From positions 193,842 through 257,841 of the forward strand of contig NZ_DLHA01000050.1 in NCBI RefSeq assembly GCF_002482975.1: a stretch of DNA of 64,000 bases, written 5' to 3'. Below the pieces are notes generated by a model that worked only from the letters and a program-made list of their open reading frames with translations, made no database searches and was not told where the DNA came from. Position numbers and translations under genes: made by a program. Numbering within the stretch: position 1 is the stretch's first letter; each line of letters opens with the position of its first letter. Below are positions 1 to 8,230 of this stretch, in pieces. Origin of the DNA: Flavobacterium sp. UBA7680 (GTDB taxonomy: Bacteria; Bacteroidota; Bacteroidia; Flavobacteriales; Flavobacteriaceae).

Positions 1-25
1 GTCTTTTTTTTATGTATTTTGAAAT

Positions 26-340
26 TTAGTGCGCTTTCAGTTTTTCGAAAGTTGTAGTAAGTGTTTTTTTTGCTTTGCTCAAAGCACCGTTAAAAGCTTT
101 TTCAAGAGTTTCGGCATGTTCGGTTACAGTGATTGGCTGTAGTTTTGCTGTACGAACTTCAAGAACACATTTTTTATCATTTAAGCTGAATTTCTCTCCA
201 TTTTCATCTCCAAAATGCACTTCAATGCGTGTGATTTTATCTTCAAAACGCGCTAAACCTTTTTCTAATTCCTCAGAGAAATATTTTTCTAATCTTTGGT
301 GTCCTTCGATGTTTTTGTCGGTATTGATTTGAATCTTCAT
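26..340 (-). CDS. HPF/RaiA-family ribosome-associated translation inhibitor
   Basis: This 104-aa protein has the short form of the sigma-54 modulation / S30AE family. Proteins of this family bind the 30S subunit in stationary phase and dimerise or silence ribosomes. The sequence starts MKIQINTDKNIEGHQRLEKY and has the family pattern of an amphipathic first helix (residues 12-32), the beta segment ITRIEVHFGDENG, and a second helix ending in KAKKTLTTTFEKLK. The long C-terminal dimerisation domain is absent, so it resembles short HPF or RaiA. It is the last gene on its strand in the window and its downstream neighbours are cut off. The family call is firm. Whether it is HPF-like or RaiA-like cannot be decided from sequence reading alone. 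Confidence 0.85.
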   Translation of the reverse strand: MKIQINTDKNIEGHQRLEKYFSEELEKGLARFEDKITRIEVHFGDENGEKFSLNDKKCVLEVRTAKLQPITVTEHAETLEKAFNGALSKAKKTLTTTFEKLKAH

Positions 341-532
341 AACGGTTTATATTTAATGTTTGTTTCTCAAAGCTATTTTTTTTAGACCGAAAAGCCAAGA
401 GAGTTAATAAAACATTATGATATTTTTAGTGTTAATTTTTTATTCTGAAGAAAGAAGAATCGCACTAGAAATGCCACAACAACAAGTAAACTAAATTGTA
501 AGAAAACCACATAATTCGCTCGGGTTTTTTAA

Positions 533-540
533 TATCTTTG
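533..540 (+). promoter_or_regulatory. Bacteroidota -7 promoter element
   Basis: TATCTTTG matches the Bacteroidota -7 consensus TAnnTTTG. It lies about 45 bases before the structured RNA candidate at 584-657. No convincing -33 TTG at the normal spacing is visible. Transcription probably starts near 545-548. Confidence 0.5.
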
Positions 541-570
541 CAGTCCTAAAACTTTCAGACTATGAACATG

Positions 571-665
571 AAAAAACTTCTTGCCCGTGTGGTACGCTGG
601 CGGTATTGGAAACAACTGCAACGCTCTGAAAGGCGTAGGACAGCTAACCCAGACGGGTTTATATT
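571..665 (+). ncRNA. Candidate structured RNA / leader element (three-way junction)
   Basis: A GC-rich block in AT-rich DNA folds by hand into a compact structure. A closing stem pairs CCCGT (584-588) with ACGGG (653-657). A second part pairs GCTG (596-599) with CAGC (641-644). Hairpin 1 is formed by GCGG (600-603) with CTGC (616-619) and TTG (606-608) with CAA (613-615), closed by a GAAA tetraloop (609-612). Hairpin 2 pairs ACGC (621-624) with GCGT (633-636) around a loop containing GAAA. It follows a -7 promoter element and precedes the start codon of a 78-aa gene, so it could be a riboswitch-like leader or an independent small RNA. I could not match it to a known family. It lacks the SRP Alu/domain IV consensus and the SAM, TPP and cobalamin core motifs. 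Confidence 0.55.
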
Positions 666-682
666 CCTTAAATTTTCAGACT

Positions 683-919
683 ATGAGTACAAACACCCTT
701 TCCAAAGAAACCGAAATTCGTTTAGCAGATTTCTTGAACAAAACTGTTGATCCAGAAAGTCTGGCAAAAGCGATTCGTCAAATTAATTATTTAATTGCTT
801 TAAGTATAATTCGGGATTGCGAAACCTTTCAAACAGAGAAAACAAATCTCGAAAAAGGTTATTATTGGCTGAATGAATTAGCCGAGATTTTGAATCCTTA
901 TTTTGAGGTTGAAAATTAA
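683..919 (+). CDS. Small conserved protein of unknown function (paralogue of 21999-22232)
   Basis: This 78-aa acidic protein starts MSTNTLSKETEIRLADF. It aligns without gaps to the 77-aa product at 21999-22232, with about 40 of 77 positions identical by eye. The shared core motifs are DP-x2-LAK-x-IRQ-x-NY, R-x-CET, and YWLN-x-LAE-x-L-x-PY. I chose the ATG at 683 because the alignment starts there. Longer reading frames upstream run through the structured RNA candidate and look artefactual. There is no signal peptide or membrane segment, so it is probably cytosolic and helical. The function is unknown. A rho-independent terminator follows at 931-956. Confidence 0.7.
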   Translation: MSTNTLSKETEIRLADFLNKTVDPESLAKAIRQINYLIALSIIRDCETFQTEKTNLEKGYYWLNELAEILNPYFEVEN

Positions 920-930
920 GAAAACATAAA

Positions 931-956
931 AAGCCACTGATGAAGTGGCTTTTTTA
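931..956 (+). terminator. Rho-independent terminator
   Basis: AAGCCACT (931-938) pairs with AGTGGCTT (944-951) around a short loop and is followed by a T run. It ends the transcript of the 78-aa gene. Confidence 0.85.
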
Positions 957-1027
957 TTTTTATAACGTTTTTTTGTAATTAGATTAAGAGATATTTTTAA
1001 TGAATTGATGATATAATTGTTAACTGA

Positions 1028-1798
1028 TTATTGTGATGAGCGAATAACGCCTGAATACTTAAATAGACCAAATATTTTTTCTCTATGATAATGTAAGAAA
1101 GCCTTTTCTGGTTTAAAAAAATCTTCCACAGGTAAATTAATTTTTTGGCCGTGATAATTATTTAATATTGTATTTTTAACATCATCGTGTACAATAATTT
1201 CATATTTTTCACTTATAGCAAACATTCCTTTATCAAATGCCCAATGCATATCTCTTGATAGAGCGATCCCATTACAAGGAAGAAATGATCCTGAATGAGA
1301 TTTTGGCATTATGTGAGCTGCCTCAAGATTTATTAATTTGTCATGAAAAATAGCTACATTAGTTATTGCACATTTATTTTGATAACTTAATAAAACAAAA
1401 TCTCTAAAACTAACAGAGTTAAATAAATTTGATCCTTTAGTTTCTTCTATTTCAGAATAATTGTATCTATCCTGCTCTTTTTTTATAACTTCTTTAGTTT
1501 CTTCAGGAATAATTGTTTCTAAATTCTCTAAATTAATCATTTGGGTTTTAATAAAACCTAATGTGCCATCATACATAGCATGATTTCCGGGTATAGATGA
1601 AGAATTAATCAATTGATTTAAGTCTTCATAATATTCATCTTCTTCTCTAAATATGTCAATTTTATATATCGGTATATTTTGTTCGATATAATATTTGCTA
1701 AATACTCGATTGAGTATCCTTTTTGTTCTCGAAGTTCTTTGACTTTGAATCCGAATTTTTCCTTGATATTCATAGTCTATAAAAGTAGGTTCGTGCAT
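1028..1798 (-). CDS. HNH endonuclease domain protein (HNH_2 type)
   Basis: This 256-aa protein carries an HNH_2-type nuclease domain in its C-terminal half. The visible core is EAAHIMPKSHSG, then NGIALSRDMHWAFDKGMFAI. This matches the family pattern EAAHI-x-P...NG-x-x-L-x...H-x-x-FD-x-G-x-F, with the first His, the Asn and the later His as likely metal and catalytic residues. The N-terminal half (residues 1-120) has no domain I recognise and may bind DNA. Family members are often solitary putative restriction enzymes or parts of defence loci. No methylase or other partner lies beside it here. Its coding sequence is more AT-rich than the nearby AsmA gene, which fits acquisition by transfer. 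The specific target is unknown. Confidence 0.75.
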   Translation of the reverse strand: MHEPTFIDYEYQGKIRIQSQRTSRTKRILNRVFSKYYIEQNIPIYKIDIFREEDEYYEDLNQLINSSSIPGNHAMYDGTLGFIKTQMINLENLETIIPEETKEVIKKEQDRYNYSEIEETKGSNLFNSVSFRDFVLLSYQNKCAITNVAIFHDKLINLEAAHIMPKSHSGSFLPCNGIALSRDMHWAFDKGMFAISEKYEIIVHDDVKNTILNNYHGQKINLPVEDFFKPEKAFLHYHREKIFGLFKYSGVIRSSQ

Positions 1799-1910
1799 AC
1801 AATTGACCTGCGTACAATTGACCTCATTCTTAAATAGTTTTCAACTTGATTATTAACTTTCCAAGTTTAAATAATTTGAATAAATTTTTCTTATAAAAAA
1901 GACTGTATTA

Positions 1911-1995
1911 GCCCTGATGGGAACGGCATCCTTTTGTGGCGGGGTTCGCCATAAAAGATATAGTAGACAGCAGGAAATAGCTCCTTATAAATTTT
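1911..1995. repeat. Palindromic intergenic repeat (REP-like), first type
   Basis: The block starts TAGCCCTGATGGGAACGGC, contains CATCCTTTTGTGGCGGGG...CGCCATAAAAGAT as a hairpin, and ends AGCAGGAAATAGCTCC. It has the same architecture as the element at 51509-51591: a 'AGCCC..GAT' end, an AT-rich hairpin with CCTTTT/AAAAG, and a 'GGGAA/GGAAATAGC' end. It looks like a dispersed Flavobacterium REP element. A copy of the CGTTCCTCGGAATGACAAA repeat follows at about 2038-2056. Confidence 0.65.
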
Positions 1996-2076
1996 AAAAA
2001 ATGTAGAAATCTTGTAGAATTTCTAGTGCGATTCCTTCGTTCCTCGGAATGACAAAACTGTGGAGATAATTTTTGC

Positions 2077-4539
2077 TTACTTCTCCTTCTTCCCCCACTT
2101 AATCTTCATTTTCCCGCCATCATCAACAGCAAGCAAATGAAGCACAATACCACGTTCACGAACCGCGTCGCGTTCGGCTTTGCTGGCGAGTTTGGCGTCG
2201 TTTTTAGAATTTCTTAGTGGGATTGTCAGGGCGAGATTGGTTCCTCGGCCGAAAGAATAAATTCCGTCAACATCGATGTTTAGGACGCTTGAACTTATGG
2301 TTAAATTATTTACGTCGATTTGTTCCCCACGCATGTTGAGGTTTCCGGATAAATCGCTGAAAGTTATATTCTTGACATCACGAAACGGAAAAGCAAACTT
2401 GCCCACTTTTACAATCGGTTCAAAGTTGAGCAATGCGCCTTGATTGACGGTGAAATTCAGTTTTCCGTGCATGGAGTTGGTAATTAATTCGCCGCGGCTA
2501 TTAATAAACCCGCTTACGTTTGCGGTGCTTGTCAATCTTCCTTTAATGTTATTTGGATTAAAAGATTTGATTCCGAAGTTGTTAAACGATCTCAAAAAAT
2601 TGGCAATATCAACCCGGTTTACCTGTGCGTTTGAATTGAAAGCATAATTTTTTCCGTTTGGTAAAAGTTCGCTGTTAAAAGTAATGCTTCCGCCAGAAGT
2701 TTGAAGTGAACCATTTTTTATAACCAATTTAGAATCCAGCATTGAGATTGTTGCTGTTGTATTTGTTGCGGTTAGTTTATTGTAATTGATTTTATCTGCT
2801 TTAATATCAATAACTACAACACATTTTTCGATTACAGTTCGCAGATGATTTGAAATCGTGGTTCTTTTATTGTTTTTAAGTGCGGTTTTCTTTTTTTGAG
2901 AAGAAGCCAAAACACCAAGAAATTGTTTAAGATCAATATTTGGGCAATAAATTTTCCAGTTTACGATCATTTTTTCGGGTGCATCGTAATATAGGTTCAG
3001 GAAATTATCGATTTTTCCTTCTACAAAAATCGTATTCTTTTTGTGTTTGTAAGCAATTTGTTTGATGAGTAAAGCTTTCTCGGTAAAATCTAGATGAATG
3101 TTGGTTTTTACCGCATGTACATTTTTCGGGATATAATGAAACGAAGCGTTATCGACATCGACATTCCCTATAAATCTTGGTTTATTGATATACAAGTCGA
3201 CAATATCAAACTGAAATTTCAAATTGGCTTTGGCGTGACCTTCTTCAAAATGAATCCATTTTTCGTTGCTTACTTCGTTGAGTCTTTCGATATCAAAATC
3301 AGAACTTACGATTCCGGTTGCGATGGGTTTTTCGAGATTGCTAATTACAACTTGCGGAATTGAAAGCGGAATATTTTCATATTCTCCCGAAAATCGGGTT
3401 AAAATTACAGCCGAATTTGGATCGTTAAATCCATCTTTTGGTTTGAAATTATTGGTAAAAATTCCTCTGAAATTACATTTGTCAATTCGTCCGTCAGGAA
3501 TAGTGAGTTCGTTGTTTTTGGCTACAGCCTGAACCACAATTTTAGGATCGTCGTGAACATTTAAGTCGCCTTTTAAGTCACAGTTTACATCAATTGGTTT
3601 TTTCAAATCAAACCGATTCAGTTTCGAACTAATATTTCCGGATAATAAATGAGAAGCATTACTCCATAAAATACGCGTATTAATGTTGATTCCGAAAAGG
3701 GAGTTGCTTTTACCAACGTTGAAATAAGCCACAATATCAAATGAATCAGAACCAATTTTTAAGTTTTTAGTCGAAACATCGATTTTTTGTTTGTTGGCTT
3801 GATACGTAACAGACAAAGTTCCTTTAAGTTCTTTTTGTTTGGCAAAACTTCCGTGAACCGTATTAAAAGCTAAACTGTTTATTTGAGTATCTAAAAATAA
3901 ATCGGTGTTCCAGTCGTCTCCGTCATAATCAACTTTTGATTTTAAGCTGTGAACATCAAAATCAAACAATTTATTTCCAAGCTGATTATCGATAATAACA
4001 TGAACATCGCTTAAGTCGATTTCGTCAATTGTAGTTTCGGGTTTTGATTTATTTTCCGCAGATTTCTTCTTTTTCGCTTTAAAAATATTGGAATTTGTAT
4101 AGCCGTCTTTGGTTTTATAAATATAAATATCGGCGTCGTTAATTAGGATTTTATGAATATTGACTTCTTTTCGCAATAAACTCCAAACGTTTAAACGTGC
4201 TTCAATTTCCTGTGCTTTCAGTAAAGTATGATGGTGCGTATTCCATTTATTGTCTTTGAGTTCGACATCTTTTAGGGCCAGCGTAAAATTTGGGAAACCG
4301 GTTAGAAACTTATACTGAAAATCGCCAATATGAAACTTTCCGTTTATGTTTTCATTAATTTTGGTATTGATTTTAGCAATAATTTCGGTTTTGTTCTGAT
4401 TGAAATAAACAGATAATCCTCCACAGGCCAATAAAAGCAATCCAATTAGTATCAGAATAAAAATACCAAAGCGTTTGGCATATTTTTTAAAATGAACCGA
4501 CTGGAAAAATGTTTTTATTTTGTGTAAAGTTTCCTTCAT
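2077..4539 (-). CDS. AsmA-family large membrane-anchored protein
   Basis: This 820-aa protein has a basic N-terminus, one membrane helix at about residues 22-46 (FGIFILILIGLLLLACGGL), and then a very long beta-rich periplasmic region. The AsmA family signature is visible in three places: an early segment INENINGKFHIGDFQYKFLTGFPNFTLALKDVELKD; a C-terminal block around GRLTSTANVSGFINSRGELITNSMHGKLNFTVNQGALLNFEPI; and the tail LSGNLNMRGEQIDVNNLTISSSVLNIDVDGIYSFGRGTNLALTIPL. AsmA-like proteins are thought to bridge the envelope and move phospholipids or help outer membrane assembly. It has no operon partner. The role here is inferred from family only. Confidence 0.8.
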   Translation of the reverse strand: MKETLHKIKTFFQSVHFKKYAKRFGIFILILIGLLLLACGGLSVYFNQNKTEIIAKINTKINENINGKFHIGDFQYKFLTGFPNFTLALKDVELKDNKWNTHHHTLLKAQEIEARLNVWSLLRKEVNIHKILINDADIYIYKTKDGYTNSNIFKAKKKKSAENKSKPETTIDEIDLSDVHVIIDNQLGNKLFDFDVHSLKSKVDYDGDDWNTDLFLDTQINSLAFNTVHGSFAKQKELKGTLSVTYQANKQKIDVSTKNLKIGSDSFDIVAYFNVGKSNSLFGININTRILWSNASHLLSGNISSKLNRFDLKKPIDVNCDLKGDLNVHDDPKIVVQAVAKNNELTIPDGRIDKCNFRGIFTNNFKPKDGFNDPNSAVILTRFSGEYENIPLSIPQVVISNLEKPIATGIVSSDFDIERLNEVSNEKWIHFEEGHAKANLKFQFDIVDLYINKPRFIGNVDVDNASFHYIPKNVHAVKTNIHLDFTEKALLIKQIAYKHKKNTIFVEGKIDNFLNLYYDAPEKMIVNWKIYCPNIDLKQFLGVLASSQKKKTALKNNKRTTISNHLRTVIEKCVVVIDIKADKINYNKLTATNTTATISMLDSKLVIKNGSLQTSGGSITFNSELLPNGKNYAFNSNAQVNRVDIANFLRSFNNFGIKSFNPNNIKGRLTSTANVSGFINSRGELITNSMHGKLNFTVNQGALLNFEPIVKVGKFAFPFRDVKNITFSDLSGNLNMRGEQIDVNNLTISSSVLNIDVDGIYSFGRGTNLALTIPLRNSKNDAKLASKAERDAVRERGIVLHLLAVDDGGKMKIKWGKKEK

Positions 4540-4700
4540 TTTGTGTGGATTTTACGGACAAATAAAGATAAGTATAAAAAATGACTTTGTTTAGGATAGT
4601 TATAGCTTGTAAATAAAGCACATGTGAATGTTATAATAATTGCCGATACATTTATAATCAAAACTAATTTGGGAATGGTGTATGATTTGTTTTTAATTTT

Positions 4701-4757
4701 TAACTTTGTACCTCAGTTTTGAAAGTATTTAAAAAGTCTCCCGAGACCAAAGCTGAG
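4701..4757 (+). promoter_or_regulatory. Promoter -7 element and folded leader of the thioredoxin gene
   Basis: TAACTTTG at 4701-4708 fits the Bacteroidota -7 element. Directly after it the leader can fold. CTCAG (4712-4716) pairs with CTGAG (4753-4757), and inside this GTCTC (4736-4740) pairs with GAGAC (4743-4747). The start codon follows 24 bases later. The fold may only stabilise the mRNA. Confidence 0.45.
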
Positions 4758-4780
4758 AATAACTTTAAAGAAAAATAATT

Positions 4781-5098
4781 ATGGCATTAGCAATAACAGA
4801 TGCTACTTTTGACGAAGTAGTTTTAAAATCAGATAAACCAGTAATGGTAGATTTTTGGGCAGCATGGTGCGGTCCTTGTAGAATGGTTGGTCCAATCATT
4901 GACCAATTAAGCGAAGAATATGCAGGTAAAGTTGTGGTTGGTAAAGTAGATGTAGATGCTAACCAGGAATTTGCTGCTAAATATGGTGTGCGTAACATAC
5001 CAACCGTTTTGGTGTTTCAAAATGGTGAAGTAGTAGGAAAACAAGTAGGAGTTGCTCCGAAACAAGCCTACGCTGACAGCTTAGACGCTTTGTTGTAA
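4781..5098 (+). CDS. trxA: Thioredoxin
   Basis: This 105-aa protein is a standard single-domain thioredoxin that reduces protein disulfides in the cytosol using thioredoxin reductase. The active site VDFWAAWCGPCRMVGPII is complete, with the redox cysteines of WCGPC near residues 30-33. The cis-proline loop is NIPTVLVF, and the buried Asp is in VMVDFWA. Length and layout are normal for TrxA. It is a single gene with its own promoter and a strong terminator at 5121-5150, so it is probably monocistronic. The start ATG is 5 bases after AAAAATAATT, with no strong Shine-Dalgarno sequence, as is usual in Bacteroidota. Confidence 0.95.
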   Translation: MALAITDATFDEVVLKSDKPVMVDFWAAWCGPCRMVGPIIDQLSEEYAGKVVVGKVDVDANQEFAAKYGVRNIPTVLVFQNGEVVGKQVGVAPKQAYADSLDALL

Positions 5099-5120
5099 TC
5101 GTAAGATTATGATTTATATA

Positions 5121-5150
5121 AAAAAGGCCTGATTTTTTCAGGCCTTTTTT
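5121..5150 (+). terminator. Rho-independent terminator after thioredoxin
   Basis: GGCCTG and CAGGCC flank a T-rich loop, with A and T runs outside. The stem may work for both strands because the histidine kinase gene converges on it. Confidence 0.9.
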
Positions 5151-5159
5151 ATTTTATTT

Positions 5160-5226
5160 TTTGCCACAGATTAAAAGATTTCCACAGATTTAAAAATCAT
5201 TTTAATCCTTTTAATCTGTGGCAAAA
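5160..5226. repeat. Inverted repeat, 'TTTGCCACAGATT' family
   Basis: TTTGCCACAGATTAAAAGAT is repeated in inverted form as TTTTAATCTGTGGCAAA at the other end, with internal CCACAGATT copies. The same family appears at 41691-41750 and in the right part of 19880-19985. It fills the gap between two convergent genes. Confidence 0.8.
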
Positions 5227-5232
5227 CTTAAA

Positions 5233-7323
5233 CTATGTTTCTATGTGTTTAAAAGCAATAGTAAAAGTTGTTCCGAAATCTGGTTTTGAAGAGACTTCGA
5301 TTTTGCAATTAATTGCCGTTGCGAGATCCCGAATTAAATGCAATCCTAATCCAGATTTGATTCCGATAACTTCTGAATCATCATAAAGAGCTTTAAATTT
5401 TTCCTGATTTCCGCCCGCGCCGTTATCGGTTATAGAAAGAAAAATTTGATTGTTTTCCTGCCACGCTTTCCAAATTATTTTTTGATTTTCTCTTTTGTCA
5501 AGCGCTTTTATGGCGTTTCCGGTTAAGTTTCTGATAATGGTTTTCAGGTAATTTTCGTCTGTAGTAAGAATAACATTTTCTGGATTTTCAAATAAAATTG
5601 AAATGTTCTCATTGCTCGAAAAATGCTGCTGTATTTCTTTAAAAATAATTGCAACAGAAGTTTCTTTAAAATGAGGTTTGAAGTTTTCCATCTGGCCTTT
5701 ACTCCAAAGCAAAATATCTTCCATTGAGATTAATAAATTTTCGGCTCCCGAAATTACTTTAGTCTGCATTCTCGCAGCCGTTTCTTCATCAATCAATTCA
5801 GGATTTTCTTTTTGAAGATGTAAAAAATGAATCAAATTAGAAACAGGACTTCTTAAATCATGATTTAAAATACTAAAAAATCTCGCTTTTATTTTATTGG
5901 CTTCATCCAATTCCTGATTTAAAACCTGTAATTTCTGATTGGTCTTTTTTCTATTTTGATTTTGGTTGAATAATAATAACCCGATAATTGCAACCAATGC
6001 TAATCCTGAAATTAAATAAATACGCTGCTTTTTAGCTTCATCAATCTGGATGTTTTTAATCGTGTTTTCAGTCGAAAGATTGTTGATTTTCTGCTGTTTG
6101 GTTTTATTTTGATAGCGGGCTTCGGCATTTGCAATACTTTGTTTCGCCGATTCGTGCATCATTTCGTCATTGTACTTGCTGTAGATTTCGTTATAATGAA
6201 ACGCTTCTTCCCAAAGCCCCAGCGCAGCATAACTTTGAGAGAGTTTTTTATTTATAGTAACAAAGAATTCTTTGTCATAAATTAAGGCATTTACCGATGC
6301 TTTTTTCAATGTTTCAATCGCACTTTTATAGTCTTTCTTATCATATAAAACCCTTCCCATAATGGTGTTGGCTTCCATTAGAATTTCTTCATCTGTAGAT
6401 TTTTGTCCAAACATAACGGCTTTTTTTGCATAATTGTAAGCTGTATTTATTTGGCCTTTATCAGCATAAAATTTAGACATACTTTGGTTTGCAAAACTCA
6501 AATTAAGAAACAAAGAATCCTTTACAGTTGGATACGTATAAATTAACTTGTAATACTTCAAAACGCTGTCAGGTTTTTTCTGCGCAGCAAAACACTGCAT
6601 ATAATAATTGCATGAAAACGCGCTTACATACGGAGAAGTTTTTATATAAGGTTTTGCTTCGTTTAAATATTCAATTGCTTTATCAAATTGTTTCATTTTG
6701 ATGTATGCGCTTGCAATCTGACTGTACGAAACGCCAATATTTTCAATATTTGGAACGCTCTTTTTAAGCAGTTTTTTATAGGTTATCGCTTTTAGCTGAT
6801 ATTTAATAAAGTTTTCATATTGAGCATAATCGAGATAATATTCGCCTAAACTTCCGTTAAGAACAGCCTGCGTATAAGTGTTTTTTGTAGTGTCGAGAAC
6901 TTGTTTGATATAAACAATTAAGTCTTTTCTTTTTAAAGTATCATTCAGCGAATAATAAATATAATTGAGCCGCATTAAAGCCGAAGTTTTATTTTTTAGA
7001 TGATTTCCTATTTGGGCATATTTCAAAGATTGCTCATAATTAACCAAAGCCTTTTGATATTGGTTATTGCTGAATTCATAAGCAGTTCCAATATAGAGAT
7101 AAAACCGGCTTATGTAGGCAGGATTGTTTTTAGAAAGCTCAATTCCTTTTTGGGCAGCAATTATTACTTTCGAATAATCTTCTTTATCTAAAAGTTCTGT
7201 AGAATATTTCAGCCAGATTTTTAGTTTTTCGTCTGTAGTTTTATATCGGGACAAATTCGGCTCTTGTTGTGCCAAAACAGAAATACTGATAAAGAACAAA
7301 AACAAAAATCCGACTTTTTTCAT
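5233..7323 (-). CDS. TPR-containing membrane sensor histidine kinase
   Basis: This 696-aa protein has a signal peptide (residues 1-18, ending VLAQQ), then about 400 residues of TPR repeats predicted to be periplasmic, for example YAKKAVMFGQKSTDEEILMEANTIMGRVLYDKKDYKSAIE. A membrane helix follows (about 436-457, IYLISGLALVAIIGLLLF), then a coiled linker and a HisKA domain with H-box ILNHDLRSP, phosphoacceptor His about 488. The C-terminal HATPase has the N-box NLTGNAIKALD, the G1 box DNGAGG and the G2 box GLGLHLI. The gene starts on the base after the stop of the upstream LytTR regulator gene, so the two form a tight two-gene operon. The signal is unknown. A HisKA-type kinase with a LytTR partner is typical of Bacteroidota rather than of LytS-type systems. 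Confidence 0.88.
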   Translation of the reverse strand: MKKVGFLFLFFISISVLAQQEPNLSRYKTTDEKLKIWLKYSTELLDKEDYSKVIIAAQKGIELSKNNPAYISRFYLYIGTAYEFSNNQYQKALVNYEQSLKYAQIGNHLKNKTSALMRLNYIYYSLNDTLKRKDLIVYIKQVLDTTKNTYTQAVLNGSLGEYYLDYAQYENFIKYQLKAITYKKLLKKSVPNIENIGVSYSQIASAYIKMKQFDKAIEYLNEAKPYIKTSPYVSAFSCNYYMQCFAAQKKPDSVLKYYKLIYTYPTVKDSLFLNLSFANQSMSKFYADKGQINTAYNYAKKAVMFGQKSTDEEILMEANTIMGRVLYDKKDYKSAIETLKKASVNALIYDKEFFVTINKKLSQSYAALGLWEEAFHYNEIYSKYNDEMMHESAKQSIANAEARYQNKTKQQKINNLSTENTIKNIQIDEAKKQRIYLISGLALVAIIGLLLFNQNQNRKKTNQKLQVLNQELDEANKIKARFFSILNHDLRSPVSNLIHFLHLQKENPELIDEETAARMQTKVISGAENLLISMEDILLWSKGQMENFKPHFKETSVAIIFKEIQQHFSSNENISILFENPENVILTTDENYLKTIIRNLTGNAIKALDKRENQKIIWKAWQENNQIFLSITDNGAGGNQEKFKALYDDSEVIGIKSGLGLHLIRDLATAINCKIEVSSKPDFGTTFTIAFKHIET

Positions 7324-8028
7324 CTAAATCAGGTTTAAGTTTTCTTTGTAACTTCTCCCAACCGGAATTACAACATTATTGTTTAAAATGATTTCCGTCG
7401 AATTCATCTTTTGAATAAACTGTTTCTGAACGGCATAACTTCTATGAATTCTAATAAAAGATTGAAAATGATCTTCTTTCAATAAATTTCCAATACTCGA
7501 TAAAACACAATGCCTTTTTTTATCGGTAATAATTAAAGTATAATCTTTCAAGGCTTCAAGATACAAAATTTCATGAAGCTTAACTTTAGTCTGATCGTGA
7601 CCTTCTTTTATATAAATGGTATCGCCGCCAATGCTGGCTTCAAAAAGAGAAGCTTTTAGTTTAATTTCCATAAACTCTTCAATTCGGCTTACAGTTTGCG
7701 TAAAGCGATCCAGTTTTAAAGGCTTTACAATAAAATCCAGAGTTTCGATTTGAAAACTTTCGACAGCATGTTCAGGATGCGCGGTAATAAAAACACAAAC
7801 CGGAATCTCTAAAGCTTGTTTCCGGAATTCAATACCGTTTAAATCGGGCATATCAATATCCAGAAATAAGATATCAACTTTTTTTTCTTCAATAAACGGA
7901 AGCGCATCTTCGGCAGAATCAAAAACACCTAAAATATCCAGAATCGGGAATTTTTTAGCAAAAGACAACACCGTCAGCCTGTCAATTTCGTCGTCATCAA
8001 CAATAATACAAGAGTATTTTTTCATCAT
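7324..8028 (-). CDS. LytTR-family response regulator
   Basis: This 234-aa protein has a receiver domain (residues 5-120) with the acidic pocket D11-D12-D13, phosphoacceptor D57 (LFLDIDMPDLNG), conserved Thr in FITAHPEH, and Lys in DFIVKPLK. A LytTR DNA-binding domain covers about residues 135-234, with KLHEILYLEALKDYTLIITDKK and the family-typical FIRIHRSYAVQKQFI...VIPVGRSYKENL. It lies immediately upstream of the TPR histidine kinase and is transcribed with it, so it is almost certainly its partner. It is divergent from two small lipoprotein genes at 8231-9413, which are plausible targets, though no operator is visible. Confidence 0.92.
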   Translation of the reverse strand: MMKKYSCIIVDDDEIDRLTVLSFAKKFPILDILGVFDSAEDALPFIEEKKVDILFLDIDMPDLNGIEFRKQALEIPVCVFITAHPEHAVESFQIETLDFIVKPLKLDRFTQTVSRIEEFMEIKLKASLFEASIGGDTIYIKEGHDQTKVKLHEILYLEALKDYTLIITDKKRHCVLSSIGNLLKEDHFQSFIRIHRSYAVQKQFIQKMNSTEIILNNNVVIPVGRSYKENLNLI

Positions 8029-8230
8029 TCAAACCTATTTTATGTCGTCTGTCTATTTAAAATGTTGTTTGTCTATTGACTGTTTTTACCGCGGTTTTAA
8101 TCGTGCAAATTTGCCTTGTAATTCATTCGAAAGCTGAAAATAACTATCCCTGACAGCCCTCTGAGTTTTACAAAAATAATGTTATTGAATTAAATAAGAA
8201 CGATTTGACCAATTTAAAACTAAAATTATT

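Noticed and set aside
571..665. Identification of the RNA candidate as the small SRP RNA
   Set aside because: The conserved SRP domain IV sequence (GGUCAGG..GGAAG..AGCAGC type) cannot be laid on this block, and the fold is a three-way junction instead of one long hairpin. Left unassigned.
562..750. A 62-codon reading frame beginning MNMKKLLARVVRWRYWKQ through the structured RNA block
   Set aside because: It is Arg/Trp-rich because of the GC-rich RNA structure and overlaps the 78-aa gene in another frame. I treat it as a by-product, though a leader peptide cannot be fully excluded.
1028..1798. HNH protein as part of a restriction-modification or other defence system
   Set aside because: No methylase, toxin-antitoxin pair or other defence gene lies beside it. 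Only the nuclease domain itself is supported.
2010..2060. Repeated CTTCGTTCCTCGGAATGACA units considered as a CRISPR-like array
   Set aside because: Copies are scattered singly or as inverted pairs, without regular spacing, unique spacers or cas genes. They are dispersed intergenic repeats.
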